From Hyphomicrobiales bacterium (lineage in GTDB: Bacteria > Pseudomonadota > Alphaproteobacteria > Rhizobiales > JAJFHR01): a DNA stretch of 7,163 bases. The notes below the pieces were generated by a model. That model worked only from the letters and a program-made list of their open reading frames with translations, was not told the DNA's origin and searched no databases. The position numbers and the translations under genes were made by a program. Shown one piece after another: positions 1 through 6,710 of the stretch; positions within the stretch are counted from its first letter, which is position 1; each line of letters begins with the position of its first letter. Location of the stretch: the NCBI GenBank assembly GCA_021775515.1, contig JAJFHR010000168.1:1-7163 (forward strand), given 5' to 3'.

Positions 1-1597
1 CTGCAACTTCGGTCCGCGCTGCACTTATTTCGATCAGTCGTCTTGCGGCTCCGGCATAATTGCGCCCGATAGTGTAACCTCCGGATATCCTGTGCACAAA
101 GTACGCTGCACCCGATGGAAAGATATCAACTGGGATGTCCACGAGGTTGAGCGCGAGGAACAAGAAGAAATTGAAGTCGGCGACGTGGTCCTCGAAATCG
201 ATGATATGCAAAAGTATTATGAAATTCGCGACCACTCGATTGCCGCGATGATATCTGGCGAGCCACCGCGCCATGTAAAAGCGAATGAATCAATTAATTT
301 CACCGCCCGCGAGGCGGAAACAGTGGCGATCGTCGGCGAATCCGGCTGCGGCAAGTCGACCTTCGCCAAAGTATTGATGGGGTTGGAAACCGCCACCGAT
401 GGGGAAGTGCGCATGGGCGGTGAAGACCTCGGTCAACTGGCGGTCGAAGATCGTTCTAACGAACAATTGAGCTCGCTTCAGATGGTATTTCAAAACCCGC
501 ACGACACCCTTAACCCCAGCCATACCATCGGCGCCCAGATTGGCCGTGTCATCAAAAGATTTGGGGTTGAAACCGAAAAACATAAAATCGAACAACGGGT
601 AAATGAACTCCTCAATATAGTAAAATTGCCGCTTGATTTTAAAGGCCGCCGCCCCCGTCAACTTTCCGGAGGACAAAAGCAGCGGGTTGGCATCGCGCGG
701 GCCTTTGCCGGAAACCCAGCCATGGTCATCGCGGATGAACCCGTATCTGCACTTGATGTCTCGGTTCAAGCCGCCGTTACCCAGCTCTTGATGGATATTC
801 AGCGTGAACACCGGACAACGTTGTTGTTTATCAGTCACGATTTAAGTGTCGTGCGATATCTTGCAGACCGTATAGTTGTAATGTATCTCGGCCAGATAAT
901 GGAACGCGGAACCACTGAAGAGGTATTTTCACCCCCCTATCACCCCTATACAGAAGCTTTGCTGTCGGCAGTTCCGATTGCTGATCCCGACGTTGAGAAA
1001 CGCGAAATTGTTCTTGAAGGGAATTTACCCTCAGCACTCAATCCACCCAAGGGCTGCCCCTTTTCCACTCGGTGCCAGCATAGTCTTGGCACGATTTGCG
1101 AACAGGAGATGCCACCTTTACAGGTTAACAAGGACCGCCATGTAATCGCCTGCCATATCCCCATGGCTGAACTGAAAAAAATGGAACCCGTCATCAAATT
1201 GGCGGACGAAAAAGAGCCAAAACCAAAACCGAAAAAAAAGGCCACTCCTCCGCCAGCAAAAAAAACCGCCCCTTCAGTTACAAAGGAAAAGGCTGCCAAA
1301 CCTGGCAAAACTTCGCCCAAACCCAAGAAGGCGTCGCCAAAACCCAGGCGGCTTCCCGCCTCAAGCGCTCGCACCAAAGATGACCTTAAGGTGATTAGCG
1401 GCATCGGCCCTAAGCTTGAAACAACACTCAATGACCTTGGAATTTATAAATACAGCCAAATCGCGGCATGGACAAAAAGCAATGTATCCTGGGTTGACGG
1501 ACACCTGAAATTCAAGGGCCGGATTGACCGCGATAAGTGGTTAAGCCAAGCAAAAAAATTAGCCAAAGCCTCCTCCAAGACCACCACAAGGAAGTAA
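1..1597 (+). CDS. Fused double-cassette peptide-type ABC transporter ATP-binding protein, 5' partial, with C-terminal HHH domain
   Basis: Cytoplasmic ATPase that would power an oligopeptide/dipeptide/nickel-family importer. The frame is open from base 2 to the TAA at 1595-1597 (531 visible codons). The GTG at 92 is therefore probably not the start. Bases 2-109 encode the tail of a first cassette, an oligo_HPY-type end with four Cys (codons 2, 20, 44, 107). A complete second cassette follows: Walker A GESGCGKST at 335-361, Q-loop near 491, signature LSGGQKQR at 662-685, Walker B and D-loop MVIADEPVSALD at 722-757, switch His at 836-838. It ends in a second four-Cys oligo_HPY segment (1055-1153). 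The two-cassette layout matches DppD-DppF fusions such as GsiA or YejF. Odd: a Lys/Pro/Ala linker (1172-1378) and a helix-hairpin-helix-like domain (about 1379-1570) follow. No permease or binding-protein gene is visible; these would lie to the left. Family call is very firm; substrate unknown. Confidence 0.93.
   Translation, partial: CNFGPRCTYFDQSSCGSGIIAPDSVTSGYPVHKVRCTRWKDINWDVHEVEREEQEEIEVGDVVLEIDDMQKYYEIRDHSIAAMISGEPPRHVKANESINFTAREAETVAIVGESGCGKSTFAKVLMGLETATDGEVRMGGEDLGQLAVEDRSNEQLSSLQMVFQNPHDTLNPSHTIGAQIGRVIKRFGVETEKHKIEQRVNELLNIVKLPLDFKGRRPRQLSGGQKQRVGIARAFAGNPAMVIADEPVSALDVSVQAAVTQLLMDIQREHRTTLLFISHDLSVVRYLADRIVVMYLGQIMERGTTEEVFSPPYHPYTEALLSAVPIADPDVEKREIVLEGNLPSALNPPKGCPFSTRCQHSLGTICEQEMPPLQVNKDRHVIACHIPMAELKKMEPVIKLADEKEPKPKPKKKATPPPAKKTAPSVTKEKAAKPGKTSPKPKKASPKPRRLPASSARTKDDLKVISGIGPKLETTLNDLGIYKYSQIAAWTKSNVSWVDGHLKFKGRIDRDKWLSQAKKLAKASSKTTTRK
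1172..1378 (+). other. Low-complexity Lys/Pro/Ala linker in the ABC ATPase
   Basis: About 69 codons rich in Lys, Pro, Ala and Ser join the ABC ATPase to its C-terminal domain. Short motifs recur, such as PKPKKK, PPPAKK and PKPKKASPKPRR. The composition predicts a disordered, strongly basic tether, similar in style to histone H1-like tails. Canonical oligopeptide ABC ATPases end soon after the oligo_HPY segment, so this is an addition. It might bind nucleic acid, acidic lipid headgroups or another protein; the sequence does not distinguish these. Confidence 0.85.
1232..1265 (+). repeat. Two A8 homopolymer runs in the linker coding region
   Basis: Runs of eight A lie at 1232-1239 and 1258-1265, encoding Lys-rich linker. 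Such runs are prone to polymerase slippage. Following the shifted frames by eye, one reaches TGA at 1381-1383 and the other TGA at 1392-1394, so slippage of either sign would remove the helix-hairpin-helix domain while leaving the ATPase whole. The runs themselves are certain; slippage in the cell is inference. Confidence 0.6.
1379..1570 (+). other. C-terminal helix-hairpin-helix-like domain of the ABC ATPase
   Basis: The segment starts DDLKVISGIGPKLETTLNDL and continues through QIAAWT, a WVDGHL motif, FKGRIDRDKW and a QAKKLA end. The GIGPKLE core is the hairpin of a helix-hairpin-helix fold. From memory, the same pattern (GxGPKLE, QIAAWT, WVD, FKGR, RDxW, QAK) forms the extra C-terminal domain of many alphaproteobacterial NuoE and L21 proteins, where its role is not well established. 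Its place on a transporter ATPase is unusual. Domain identity is fairly sure; function is unknown. Confidence 0.8.
1588..1594 (+). promoter_or_regulatory. Shine-Dalgarno of the MttB-family gene
   Basis: AAGGAAG lies seven bases before the ATG at 1602, inside the last codons of the ABC ATPase gene. It supports that ATG as the start and indicates that both genes share a transcript. Confidence 0.75.
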
Positions 1598-1601
1598 CAT
1601 T

Positions 1602-3158
1602 ATGGCTGAACCAACCCGCGTGCGGCGGCGGTCTAATAATCGTGGCGGCTCACGTGCCCAACGCGCTAGCGCAAATATAAAACAACTGCCCTGGCGCAAC
1701 TTGGAAAATCCATTTCCGCCAATCGATATTTTGACTGCGGACCAGATCGAAGATATCCATAATGCCTCTCTCACTATTCTCGAGGACATTGGCCTCGAAA
1801 TCCTGTCCGATGAAGCCGCCGACCTCATGAAGGAGCATGGCGCAGACATTTCTTCTGATAAACGCCATGTAAAATTCGACCGTAATCTCATAGCGGAAAA
1901 ACTAAAACTTGCTCCCTCAGAATTCACCCTTCATGCCAGAAATCCCGCACATAATGTGCACATCGGCGGCAAATCTGTTGCCTTTTGTTCAGTCAGCAGT
2001 GCGCCGAATTCGTCCGATGTAGACGGCGGTCGCAGGCCGGGAAACCAAGTCGACTTCCGTAACTTTCTCAGGCTGGGCCAGAGTTTGAATATTATTCATC
2101 TCTTCGGCGGCTATCCTGTCGAACCAATTGATATTCATCCCTCAATACGCCATCTTGAATGCAGCTATGATTTCTCCGTTATGTCCGACAAAGTGTTTTA
2201 CACTTATGCTCTCGGGCGCGAACGCCTCGCCGATGACATTGAAATGACGCGGATCGCCCGTGGCGTAAGTCATGAGCAGATTGATCAACAGCCCAGCATA
2301 TACAGCACAATAAACTCAAATTCGCCGTTGAAATTTGATGGTCCGATGCTAAACGGCATCCTCGATATGGCCAGGCGCAACCAGGCAATCATTCTCACCC
2401 CCTTCACCCTTGCCGGCGCCATGGCACCTGTCACTCTTGCCGGCGCACTGGCACAACAAAATGCCGAAGCCCTTGCCGGCATAGCTCTTGCCCAAATGGC
2501 CCGGCCGGGAGCCCCGGTTGTCTACGGCGGCTTTACCTCCAACGTTGACATGCGCTCCGGCGCTCCGGCGTTCGGCACGCCGGAATATACCAAAGCAGCC
2601 TTTGCCAGCGGCCAGTTGGCCCGACGCCACAATGTGCCTTACCGCTCATCGGCGGTGAATGCGTCAAACGCCGCTGATGCCCAATCGGCATACGAAACCG
2701 AAATGGCACTTTGGGGTGCGGTCATGGGCGGATCTCAGTTGATCAAACACGCCGCGGGATGGCTCGAAGGCGGGCTGTGTGCCTCATTTGAAAAGTTAAT
2801 TCTTGATGTGGAAATGTTACAGATGATGGCTGAAACCTTCGCACCCATAGAGGTAAATGACGATACCCTGGGGTTGGACTCAATCCGCGAAGCAGGTCCC
2901 GGCGGTCATTTTTTTGGAACAGCCCATACCCAAGAGCGTTATGAAACAGCGTTTTATGCACCAATGGTATCAGACTGGCAAAATTTTGAAAGCTGGCAGA
3001 ACGCCGGATCACTGTCTGCCACGGCGCGCGCCAATACCATTTTTAAACAGCTTCTCAAAGATTATGAGGAACCTGCGATTGACGAGGCGATCAAGGAAGA
3101 GCTTGCAGCTTATGTAGCCAAACGCAAAGAAGAGGGTGGCGCACCAACAGATTTTTAA
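1602..3158 (+). CDS. MttB-family (trimethylamine methyltransferase-like) protein, non-pyrrolysine
   Basis: Predicted cytoplasmic TIM-barrel methyltransferase of the MttB superfamily (518 residues). Family members move a methyl group from a quaternary or tertiary amine to a cognate corrinoid protein. Family-like stretches include the early helix LTADQIEDIHNASLTILED (residues 44-62), NGILDMARRNQAIILTPF (251-268), the GAPVVYGGF strand (303-311), the DAQSAYE segment (359-365) and the C-terminal GPGGHFFGTAHT motif (432-443). The basic N-terminus (about residues 6-21) is seen in other bacterial members. The frame has no internal TAG and ends in TAA, so there is no pyrrolysine, in contrast to archaeal trimethylamine MttB. 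It resembles the larger Pyl-free group that contains MtgB (glycine betaine). The gene sits four bases after the ABC ATPase stop, so co-transcription is likely. No corrinoid protein or MtbA-like gene is in view. Substrate (betaine, other methylamine) is inferred only. Confidence 0.92.
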   Translation: MAEPTRVRRRSNNRGGSRAQRASANIKQLPWRNLENPFPPIDILTADQIEDIHNASLTILEDIGLEILSDEAADLMKEHGADISSDKRHVKFDRNLIAEKLKLAPSEFTLHARNPAHNVHIGGKSVAFCSVSSAPNSSDVDGGRRPGNQVDFRNFLRLGQSLNIIHLFGGYPVEPIDIHPSIRHLECSYDFSVMSDKVFYTYALGRERLADDIEMTRIARGVSHEQIDQQPSIYSTINSNSPLKFDGPMLNGILDMARRNQAIILTPFTLAGAMAPVTLAGALAQQNAEALAGIALAQMARPGAPVVYGGFTSNVDMRSGAPAFGTPEYTKAAFASGQLARRHNVPYRSSAVNASNAADAQSAYETEMALWGAVMGGSQLIKHAAGWLEGGLCASFEKLILDVEMLQMMAETFAPIEVNDDTLGLDSIREAGPGGHFFGTAHTQERYETAFYAPMVSDWQNFESWQNAGSLSATARANTIFKQLLKDYEEPAIDEAIKEELAAYVAKRKEEGGAPTDF

Positions 3159-3212
3159 ATCAGACCCAAGCTAGTCAGATCAGATTAATTCCATCTATTC
3201 AAAAAACCGGCA
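3159..3212. other. Short convergent intergenic gap
   Basis: Fifty-four bases separate the convergent ends of the MttB-family gene and the small membrane protein gene. No strong hairpin serves the + strand. A weak candidate for the - strand is listed separately. Confidence 0.7.
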
Positions 3213-3224
3213 TTATTTTCCGTT
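3201..3224 (-). terminator. Weak candidate intrinsic terminator of the TRAP-amidase operon
   Basis: Read on the - strand, AACGG (3224-3220), a nine-base loop and CCGGTT (3210-3205) can pair with one bulged base, and the arm runs into a T6 tract (3206-3201). It overlaps the last codons of the small membrane protein gene. The stem is short, so this is a tentative call based mainly on the T-tract and position. Confidence 0.3.
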
Positions 3225-3389
3225 ACCGTTTCGGCTTTCTTTGACACTCTGGTAAAAATCAAACACTGCCATACCGACAACAAGTATTACGATGATTGTA
3301 AAGGGCAGAGCGCTAATGGACTCGGCCAAGCCGAACACAAAAGCCATAAGTATAGCAAGGGCGATAACGCCGGTAATGAAATTATCCAT
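3213..3389 (-). CDS. Small two-helix membrane protein (58 aa)
   Basis: Starts MDNFITGVIALAILMAFVFG and ends in a polar tail, SVKESRNGNGK; TAA stop at 3215-3213. Two hydrophobic stretches (residues about 4-22 and 29-45) are split by a short ESISAL turn, predicting a helical hairpin in the inner membrane with a charged C-terminus. A good Shine-Dalgarno (AGGTAAGGA) lies six bases before the ATG. The gene begins 32 bases after the amidase stop on the same strand, so it is probably the last gene of the TRAP-amidase operon. I do not recognise a characterised family. Proteins of this style occur as uncharacterised small membrane proteins near transporter genes. A role with the TRAP permease is only a guess from position. 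The ORF reality is well supported by its start signal and clean amphipathic pattern. Confidence 0.8.
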   Translation of the reverse strand: MDNFITGVIALAILMAFVFGLAESISALPFTIIVILVVGMAVFDFYQSVKESRNGNGK

Positions 3390-3395
3390 CTTATA

Positions 3396-3404
3396 TCCTT
3401 ACCT
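3396..3404 (-). promoter_or_regulatory. Shine-Dalgarno of the small membrane protein gene
   Basis: On the - strand AGGTAAGGA precedes the ATG at 3389 with a six-base gap from the AAGGA core. It fixes the start and supports translation of this short gene. Confidence 0.7.
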
Positions 3405-3421
3405 CATGACCTATATCTTTG

Positions 3422-4780
3422 TCACGCTTCGAGTTTTTTCAGCAGCCACCGTGCAGTCCTGAACAGTCTGGCATCATCACCTTTTTGCGAAACGATCTGC
3501 GCGCCAATCGGCAAGCCTTTAGGCCCCTGCAACACAGGCAGATTGATTGCCGGTGTACCACAGAGCGTCCAGATCGTACAAAACCCCGGATTACCAGTAG
3601 TCTCTAAACTTGCCGGAGCTTCGCCCGCAGCCGAAGGTGTCAAAATAGCATCGTACTCAACATGGATTTCATCAAGTGCTTCATGAAATTCCACCACCCG
3701 GTCCAGGGCACTATTGTAGTCGACCGCTAAAATTTTCTGACCAACTTCAATTCGTTCACAAAGAACGTCAGATAATTTGTCTTTGCCATCGCGGTAAAGT
3801 TTAGCGTAACTCTTGGCAATATCAGCATGCATGATCGTACTGTGCACTTGATGGGCATCATCGAACATCTCCGGCAGCCGCACAACGTCCACATTCTCAC
3901 CAACGTGTTCAATCAATTCCCGCAGCGCATCCTTGGTAGTTTCCTCGGCATCATCCCACACAGGCGTGCGGATAAACGCCAGATGAGGTTCCATCGGAGG
4001 TTCCTCGGCCAGGACTTTTGATATCTGTGGCCGCGGCCGCGCACGCATATCCGGATCACGGCTGTCATAGGCCATAATAGCTTCGGCAATTAACGCCAGA
4101 TCTTCAAGACTTCTGGCAAAAACACCGACTGTATCGAGAAAACGCGACTGTGATAACACGCGGTAGCGGGAAATCAGCCCATGCGATGGCTTGAAACCAT
4201 ATACTCCGCAAAAAGAGGCTGGCCGGATCACCGAGCCGTTGGTCTGGGTTCCCACTGCCAGTGGCACCATACCCGCAGCAACAGCAGCGGCCGAACCGCT
4301 TGAAGAACCTCCTGGACTATGTTCCGGATTATGCGGGTTGCGGGTTTTCCCCGGGAAGGAGACCGCAAGTTCTGCTGTGACCGTTTTACCCATAATAATG
4401 GCACCGGCTGCACGTAATTGCGATACCAGCGAAGCATCAATAGCCGGAGTATGGCCGCTATGAAGAACAGTTCCATATTCAGTCGGCATGTCGGCGGTAT
4501 CGATGATGTCTTTAATGCCAACGGGAATTCCATGAAGCGCGCCAAGGTCCATGCCGCGGTGCCGGAATTGATCGGCTTCACGTGCCTGGGCAAGAGCAAG
4601 GTCTTGGTCCAGGAATGCCCAGGCGCCGATTGTATCTTCATGCGCCTCAATCTGCTCGAGACAAGCACTGACAACATCTTCCGAACTCAACGCCCCTGCG
4701 CCAATGGCCATCGCCAATTGCCAGGCCGTTTGAGGAGCACTGTTTTGTGTTTCGCTGTCTTGGTTCATCAAAGTGCTCAC
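3422..4780 (-). CDS. Amidase-signature family hydrolase
   Basis: A soluble, probably cytoplasmic amidase (452 residues, normal for the family) that hydrolyses a carboxamide to acid and ammonia or amine. The Ser-cisSer-Lys triad is complete: Lys90 in GIPVGIKD, cis-Ser159 in SPGGSSSGSAAAVAAG and nucleophile Ser183 in QTNGSVIRP. The 24-residue spacing of the two serines matches FAAH and malonamidase E2. The glycine-rich run and the SVIRP-type nucleophile motif look most like malonamidase E2, although Asn181 replaces a usual Gly. No signal peptide is seen. The GTG start at 4780 overlaps the TRAP large-permease stop (GTGA), indicating translational coupling; an ATG four codons in (4768) is the alternative start. 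GatA of the tRNA amidotransferase is unlikely, because no gatB or gatC neighbours are seen. Its place in a TRAP operon suggests that it processes the imported solute. The substrate is unknown. Confidence 0.92.
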   Translation of the reverse strand: MSTLMNQDSETQNSAPQTAWQLAMAIGAGALSSEDVVSACLEQIEAHEDTIGAWAFLDQDLALAQAREADQFRHRGMDLGALHGIPVGIKDIIDTADMPTEYGTVLHSGHTPAIDASLVSQLRAAGAIIMGKTVTAELAVSFPGKTRNPHNPEHSPGGSSSGSAAAVAAGMVPLAVGTQTNGSVIRPASFCGVYGFKPSHGLISRYRVLSQSRFLDTVGVFARSLEDLALIAEAIMAYDSRDPDMRARPRPQISKVLAEEPPMEPHLAFIRTPVWDDAEETTKDALRELIEHVGENVDVVRLPEMFDDAHQVHSTIMHADIAKSYAKLYRDGKDKLSDVLCERIEVGQKILAVDYNSALDRVVEFHEALDEIHVEYDAILTPSAAGEAPASLETTGNPGFCTIWTLCGTPAINLPVLQGPKGLPIGAQIVSQKGDDARLFRTARWLLKKLEA

Positions 4781-6126
4781 TTACCAAACAAATAATCTGG
4801 CAGCCAAAGCGCTAAGCCGGGGAAATTATACATCAACACCATTGTAAAAACGACAATGGCCAGATACGGCATAATACCGCGGAAAATGTCCATCAACTGA
4901 ATATAATTAGGGGCAACTCCCTTGAGATAGTAGGCAGCCATTGCCATCGGTGGCGTTAAAAACGACGTCTGAAGATTCAGCGCAACCAGCATTCCAAAAA
5001 ACAGCGGGTCAACATTGAACGTTGCCAGCATGGGCAGGAAGATGGGCACAAAGATAATGATAATTTCGGTCCATTCCAGCGGCCAACCCAAAAGGAAGAT
5101 AATTGCCTGGGCCAAAATGAGAAAACCTACGGTTCCCAGGTCCAGGGAAATGAACCATTCGCGGATGAGGTCATGCCCGCCAAGGTAGGAAAACACCGAG
5201 GCGAAAGTCCACGATCCGACAAACAGCCAGCACACCATTGCTGACGTCTTGGCGGTAAGATAAACGGCCTCCTTCAAATTAGTCCAGGTCAACGTGCGAT
5301 ACATTGTGGCCAACATCAGCCCGCCAAAAGCACCAACGCCCGCTGCTTCCGCCGGTGTTGCCAGACCTGCCAGGATAGCGCCCAGAACACTTAAAATTAG
5401 CACGGCAAGCGGAACAAACGACGTCAGCAGTTGCCATAATATTTCACTGCGCGGCGGAATATCCTCCTCGCGCGGTTTTGGCGCCAGTGACGGGTCCAAC
5501 CACGCTCTTGTCACCACATAAACCATATACAAACCGGCCAGCAGCAATCCGGGGAACATGGCTGCGGCGTAGAGCCTCAAGGGCGATATTTCAGCGATGG
5601 CCGAATAGACAATCAACATAATTGACGGTGGAATGAGAATGCCAAGGCAGCCCCCGGCACAGATCACACCACATGCGTATCTGTGATCATACCCTGCCTT
5701 GAGCATAGCCGGCAGGGCCAGCATTCCCATCAAGGTGACAACCGCGCCGATAATGCCGGTCGCGGTAGCAAAAATAGCACAGGTCGCCAACGCCGCCAGC
5801 GCCATCGAGCCTGGTGTATTCCGGGCAACAAGTTGAATGGTGTAAAACAGCCGATTAACGATGTTAGCCCGCTCGACCACGTACCCCATAAATAAAAACA
5901 ACGGGACCGCAACCAGCACATCGTTCGACATCACCGAAAACGTATTTTGCACAAATAGGTCGAATATTCGGTTGTCGAAAATCGTATCCATGCGCAAGGC
6001 ATCGTAGTAGGCGTAATAGCCAAACGCTAGCCCCATGGCGATAAGAGTGAAAGCAATCGGAAAGCCTAGCAGAACCATAAAAATGAACAGGCCAAGCATG
6101 ATTATAGCAATTTGAGGATCTGTCAT
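4777..6126 (-). CDS. dctM: TRAP transporter large permease (DctM subunit)
   Basis: The main membrane subunit of a TRAP importer, which uses an ion gradient to take up organic acids delivered by a periplasmic binding protein. The protein (449 residues) is hydrophobic throughout, with about 12 or more membrane helices. Pseudo-repeated hairpin motifs are visible: LGILIPPSIMLIVY (161-174) in the first half and TSFLTPPMAMAAYY (387-400) in the second. ATATGIIGAVV (120-130) and LATPAEAAGVGAFG (255-268) are other family hallmarks. GWPLEWTEIIII (347-358) suggests the mannitol/chloroaromatic (COG4664, FcbT3-like) branch. The start ATG at 6126 overlaps the small-permease stop (ATGA), and the stop overlaps the amidase start (GTGA), so the three genes are probably co-translated. 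Intact; subfamily is inferred from memory. Confidence 0.95.
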   Translation of the reverse strand: MTDPQIAIIMLGLFIFMVLLGFPIAFTLIAMGLAFGYYAYYDALRMDTIFDNRIFDLFVQNTFSVMSNDVLVAVPLFLFMGYVVERANIVNRLFYTIQLVARNTPGSMALAALATCAIFATATGIIGAVVTLMGMLALPAMLKAGYDHRYACGVICAGGCLGILIPPSIMLIVYSAIAEISPLRLYAAAMFPGLLLAGLYMVYVVTRAWLDPSLAPKPREEDIPPRSEILWQLLTSFVPLAVLILSVLGAILAGLATPAEAAGVGAFGGLMLATMYRTLTWTNLKEAVYLTAKTSAMVCWLFVGSWTFASVFSYLGGHDLIREWFISLDLGTVGFLILAQAIIFLLGWPLEWTEIIIIFVPIFLPMLATFNVDPLFFGMLVALNLQTSFLTPPMAMAAYYLKGVAPNYIQLMDIFRGIMPYLAIVVFTMVLMYNFPGLALWLPDYLFGK

Positions 6127-6710
6127 TTTGTTGATTCCAGGCCGCTAAGTTCTTCGTGTTCTTGCATAAGAATGGTCTCAGTTTCCTGGACATCGTGTAG
6201 ACGTTTTGGCCATTCACCGGTTTTAATACACAAAACACATCGTACTGCTTCGGCAATTCCTTGCAAAAGAACAAGGGTGCCGGAGACCGGTATAAGCGTT
6301 TTAAAGAAATAAATCTGAATTCGCGTCGGGCTGCTCCAACTGACTTCCTTGTAAAACCAGGAATCAGCAGCAAAGTTGTAACCGTAATACATCAGGGCGA
6401 GCGCACCAGGAGCGAGAAACAAAATATAAAGGGCTAGGTCAATGGCTGCCTGCCCCCGCCGCGGGATCAGGCGATAAATAACATCACCGCGCACATGAGC
6501 ATCTTGCGAAAGTGCATAGGCACCCGCCATCATGAAAAGGGCACCATACATTTGCACGCTCATATCAAACGCCCACACAGTTGGAGCATTCAGCACATAA
6601 CGAACAAACACCTCGTAGCACGTGGAGAAGGTCAAAATAACGATGCACCAGCCAAAGGCCTTCCCCACCCAGGCGCTTAAGCTATCAATAAAATGAAGAA
6701 GTCTGGTCAT
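6123..6710 (-). CDS. dctQ: TRAP transporter small permease (DctQ subunit)
   Basis: The four-helix membrane partner of the large permease (195 residues). Predicted helices lie at about 15-38, 52-70, 88-112 and 133-160. The family motif around AHVRGDVIY (71-79) follows helix 2, and a conserved-type EVFVRYVLNAPTVWA stretch (33-47) follows helix 1. An acidic hydrophilic tail of about 30 residues ends the protein. It resembles the COG4665 (FcbT2-like) group that pairs with COG4664 large permeases. Only a weak Shine-Dalgarno (GCGGAT just before the ATG at 6710) is seen. It lies downstream of a stem-loop that separates it from the binding-protein gene, so expression is probably lower than that of the binding protein. 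Confidence 0.93.
   Translation of the reverse strand: MTRLLHFIDSLSAWVGKAFGWCIVILTFSTCYEVFVRYVLNAPTVWAFDMSVQMYGALFMMAGAYALSQDAHVRGDVIYRLIPRRGQAAIDLALYILFLAPGALALMYYGYNFAADSWFYKEVSWSSPTRIQIYFFKTLIPVSGTLVLLQGIAEAVRCVLCIKTGEWPKRLHDVQETETILMQEHEELSGLESTK

Noticed and set aside
92..94. GTG as the true start of the ABC ATPase gene
   Set aside because: The frame is open upstream to base 2 and encodes an oligo_HPY-like four-Cys tail of a preceding cassette, so the gene begins outside the window.
290..838. 182-codon ORF on the - strand inside the ABC cassette
   Set aside because: It lies opposite the conserved Walker and signature motifs, with no family resemblance or start signal.
946..1431. 161-codon ORF on the - strand opposite the ABC ATPase tail
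   Set aside because: Its Phe/Gly-rich composition is the mirror of the Lys/Pro linker; there is no recognisable domain and the + strand gene is clear.
1602..3158. Pyrrolysine-type MttB with an in-frame amber codon
   Set aside because: The frame has no internal TAG and ends at TAA, so this is the Pyl-free type.
3159..3200. Intrinsic terminator for the + strand genes
   Set aside because: Short CAGAT repeats are present, but no stem with a following T-run could be built.
4228..4677. 149-codon - strand ORF within the amidase gene
   Set aside because: It is a shifted-frame shadow; the amidase frame carries the complete catalytic triad.
4766..4768. ATG as the amidase start instead of GTG at 4780
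   Set aside because: Possible, but the GTGA overlap with the permease stop fits the coupling pattern of the operon; neither start has a strong Shine-Dalgarno, so some doubt remains.
4418..4795. 125-codon + strand ORF opposite the amidase
   Set aside because: No domain, and it is antisense to a well-supported gene with overlapping-operon structure.
5864..6373. 169-codon - strand ORF spanning the two TRAP permease genes
   Set aside because: Both permease frames are intact and coupled by ATGA; this frame has no membrane pattern or known motif.
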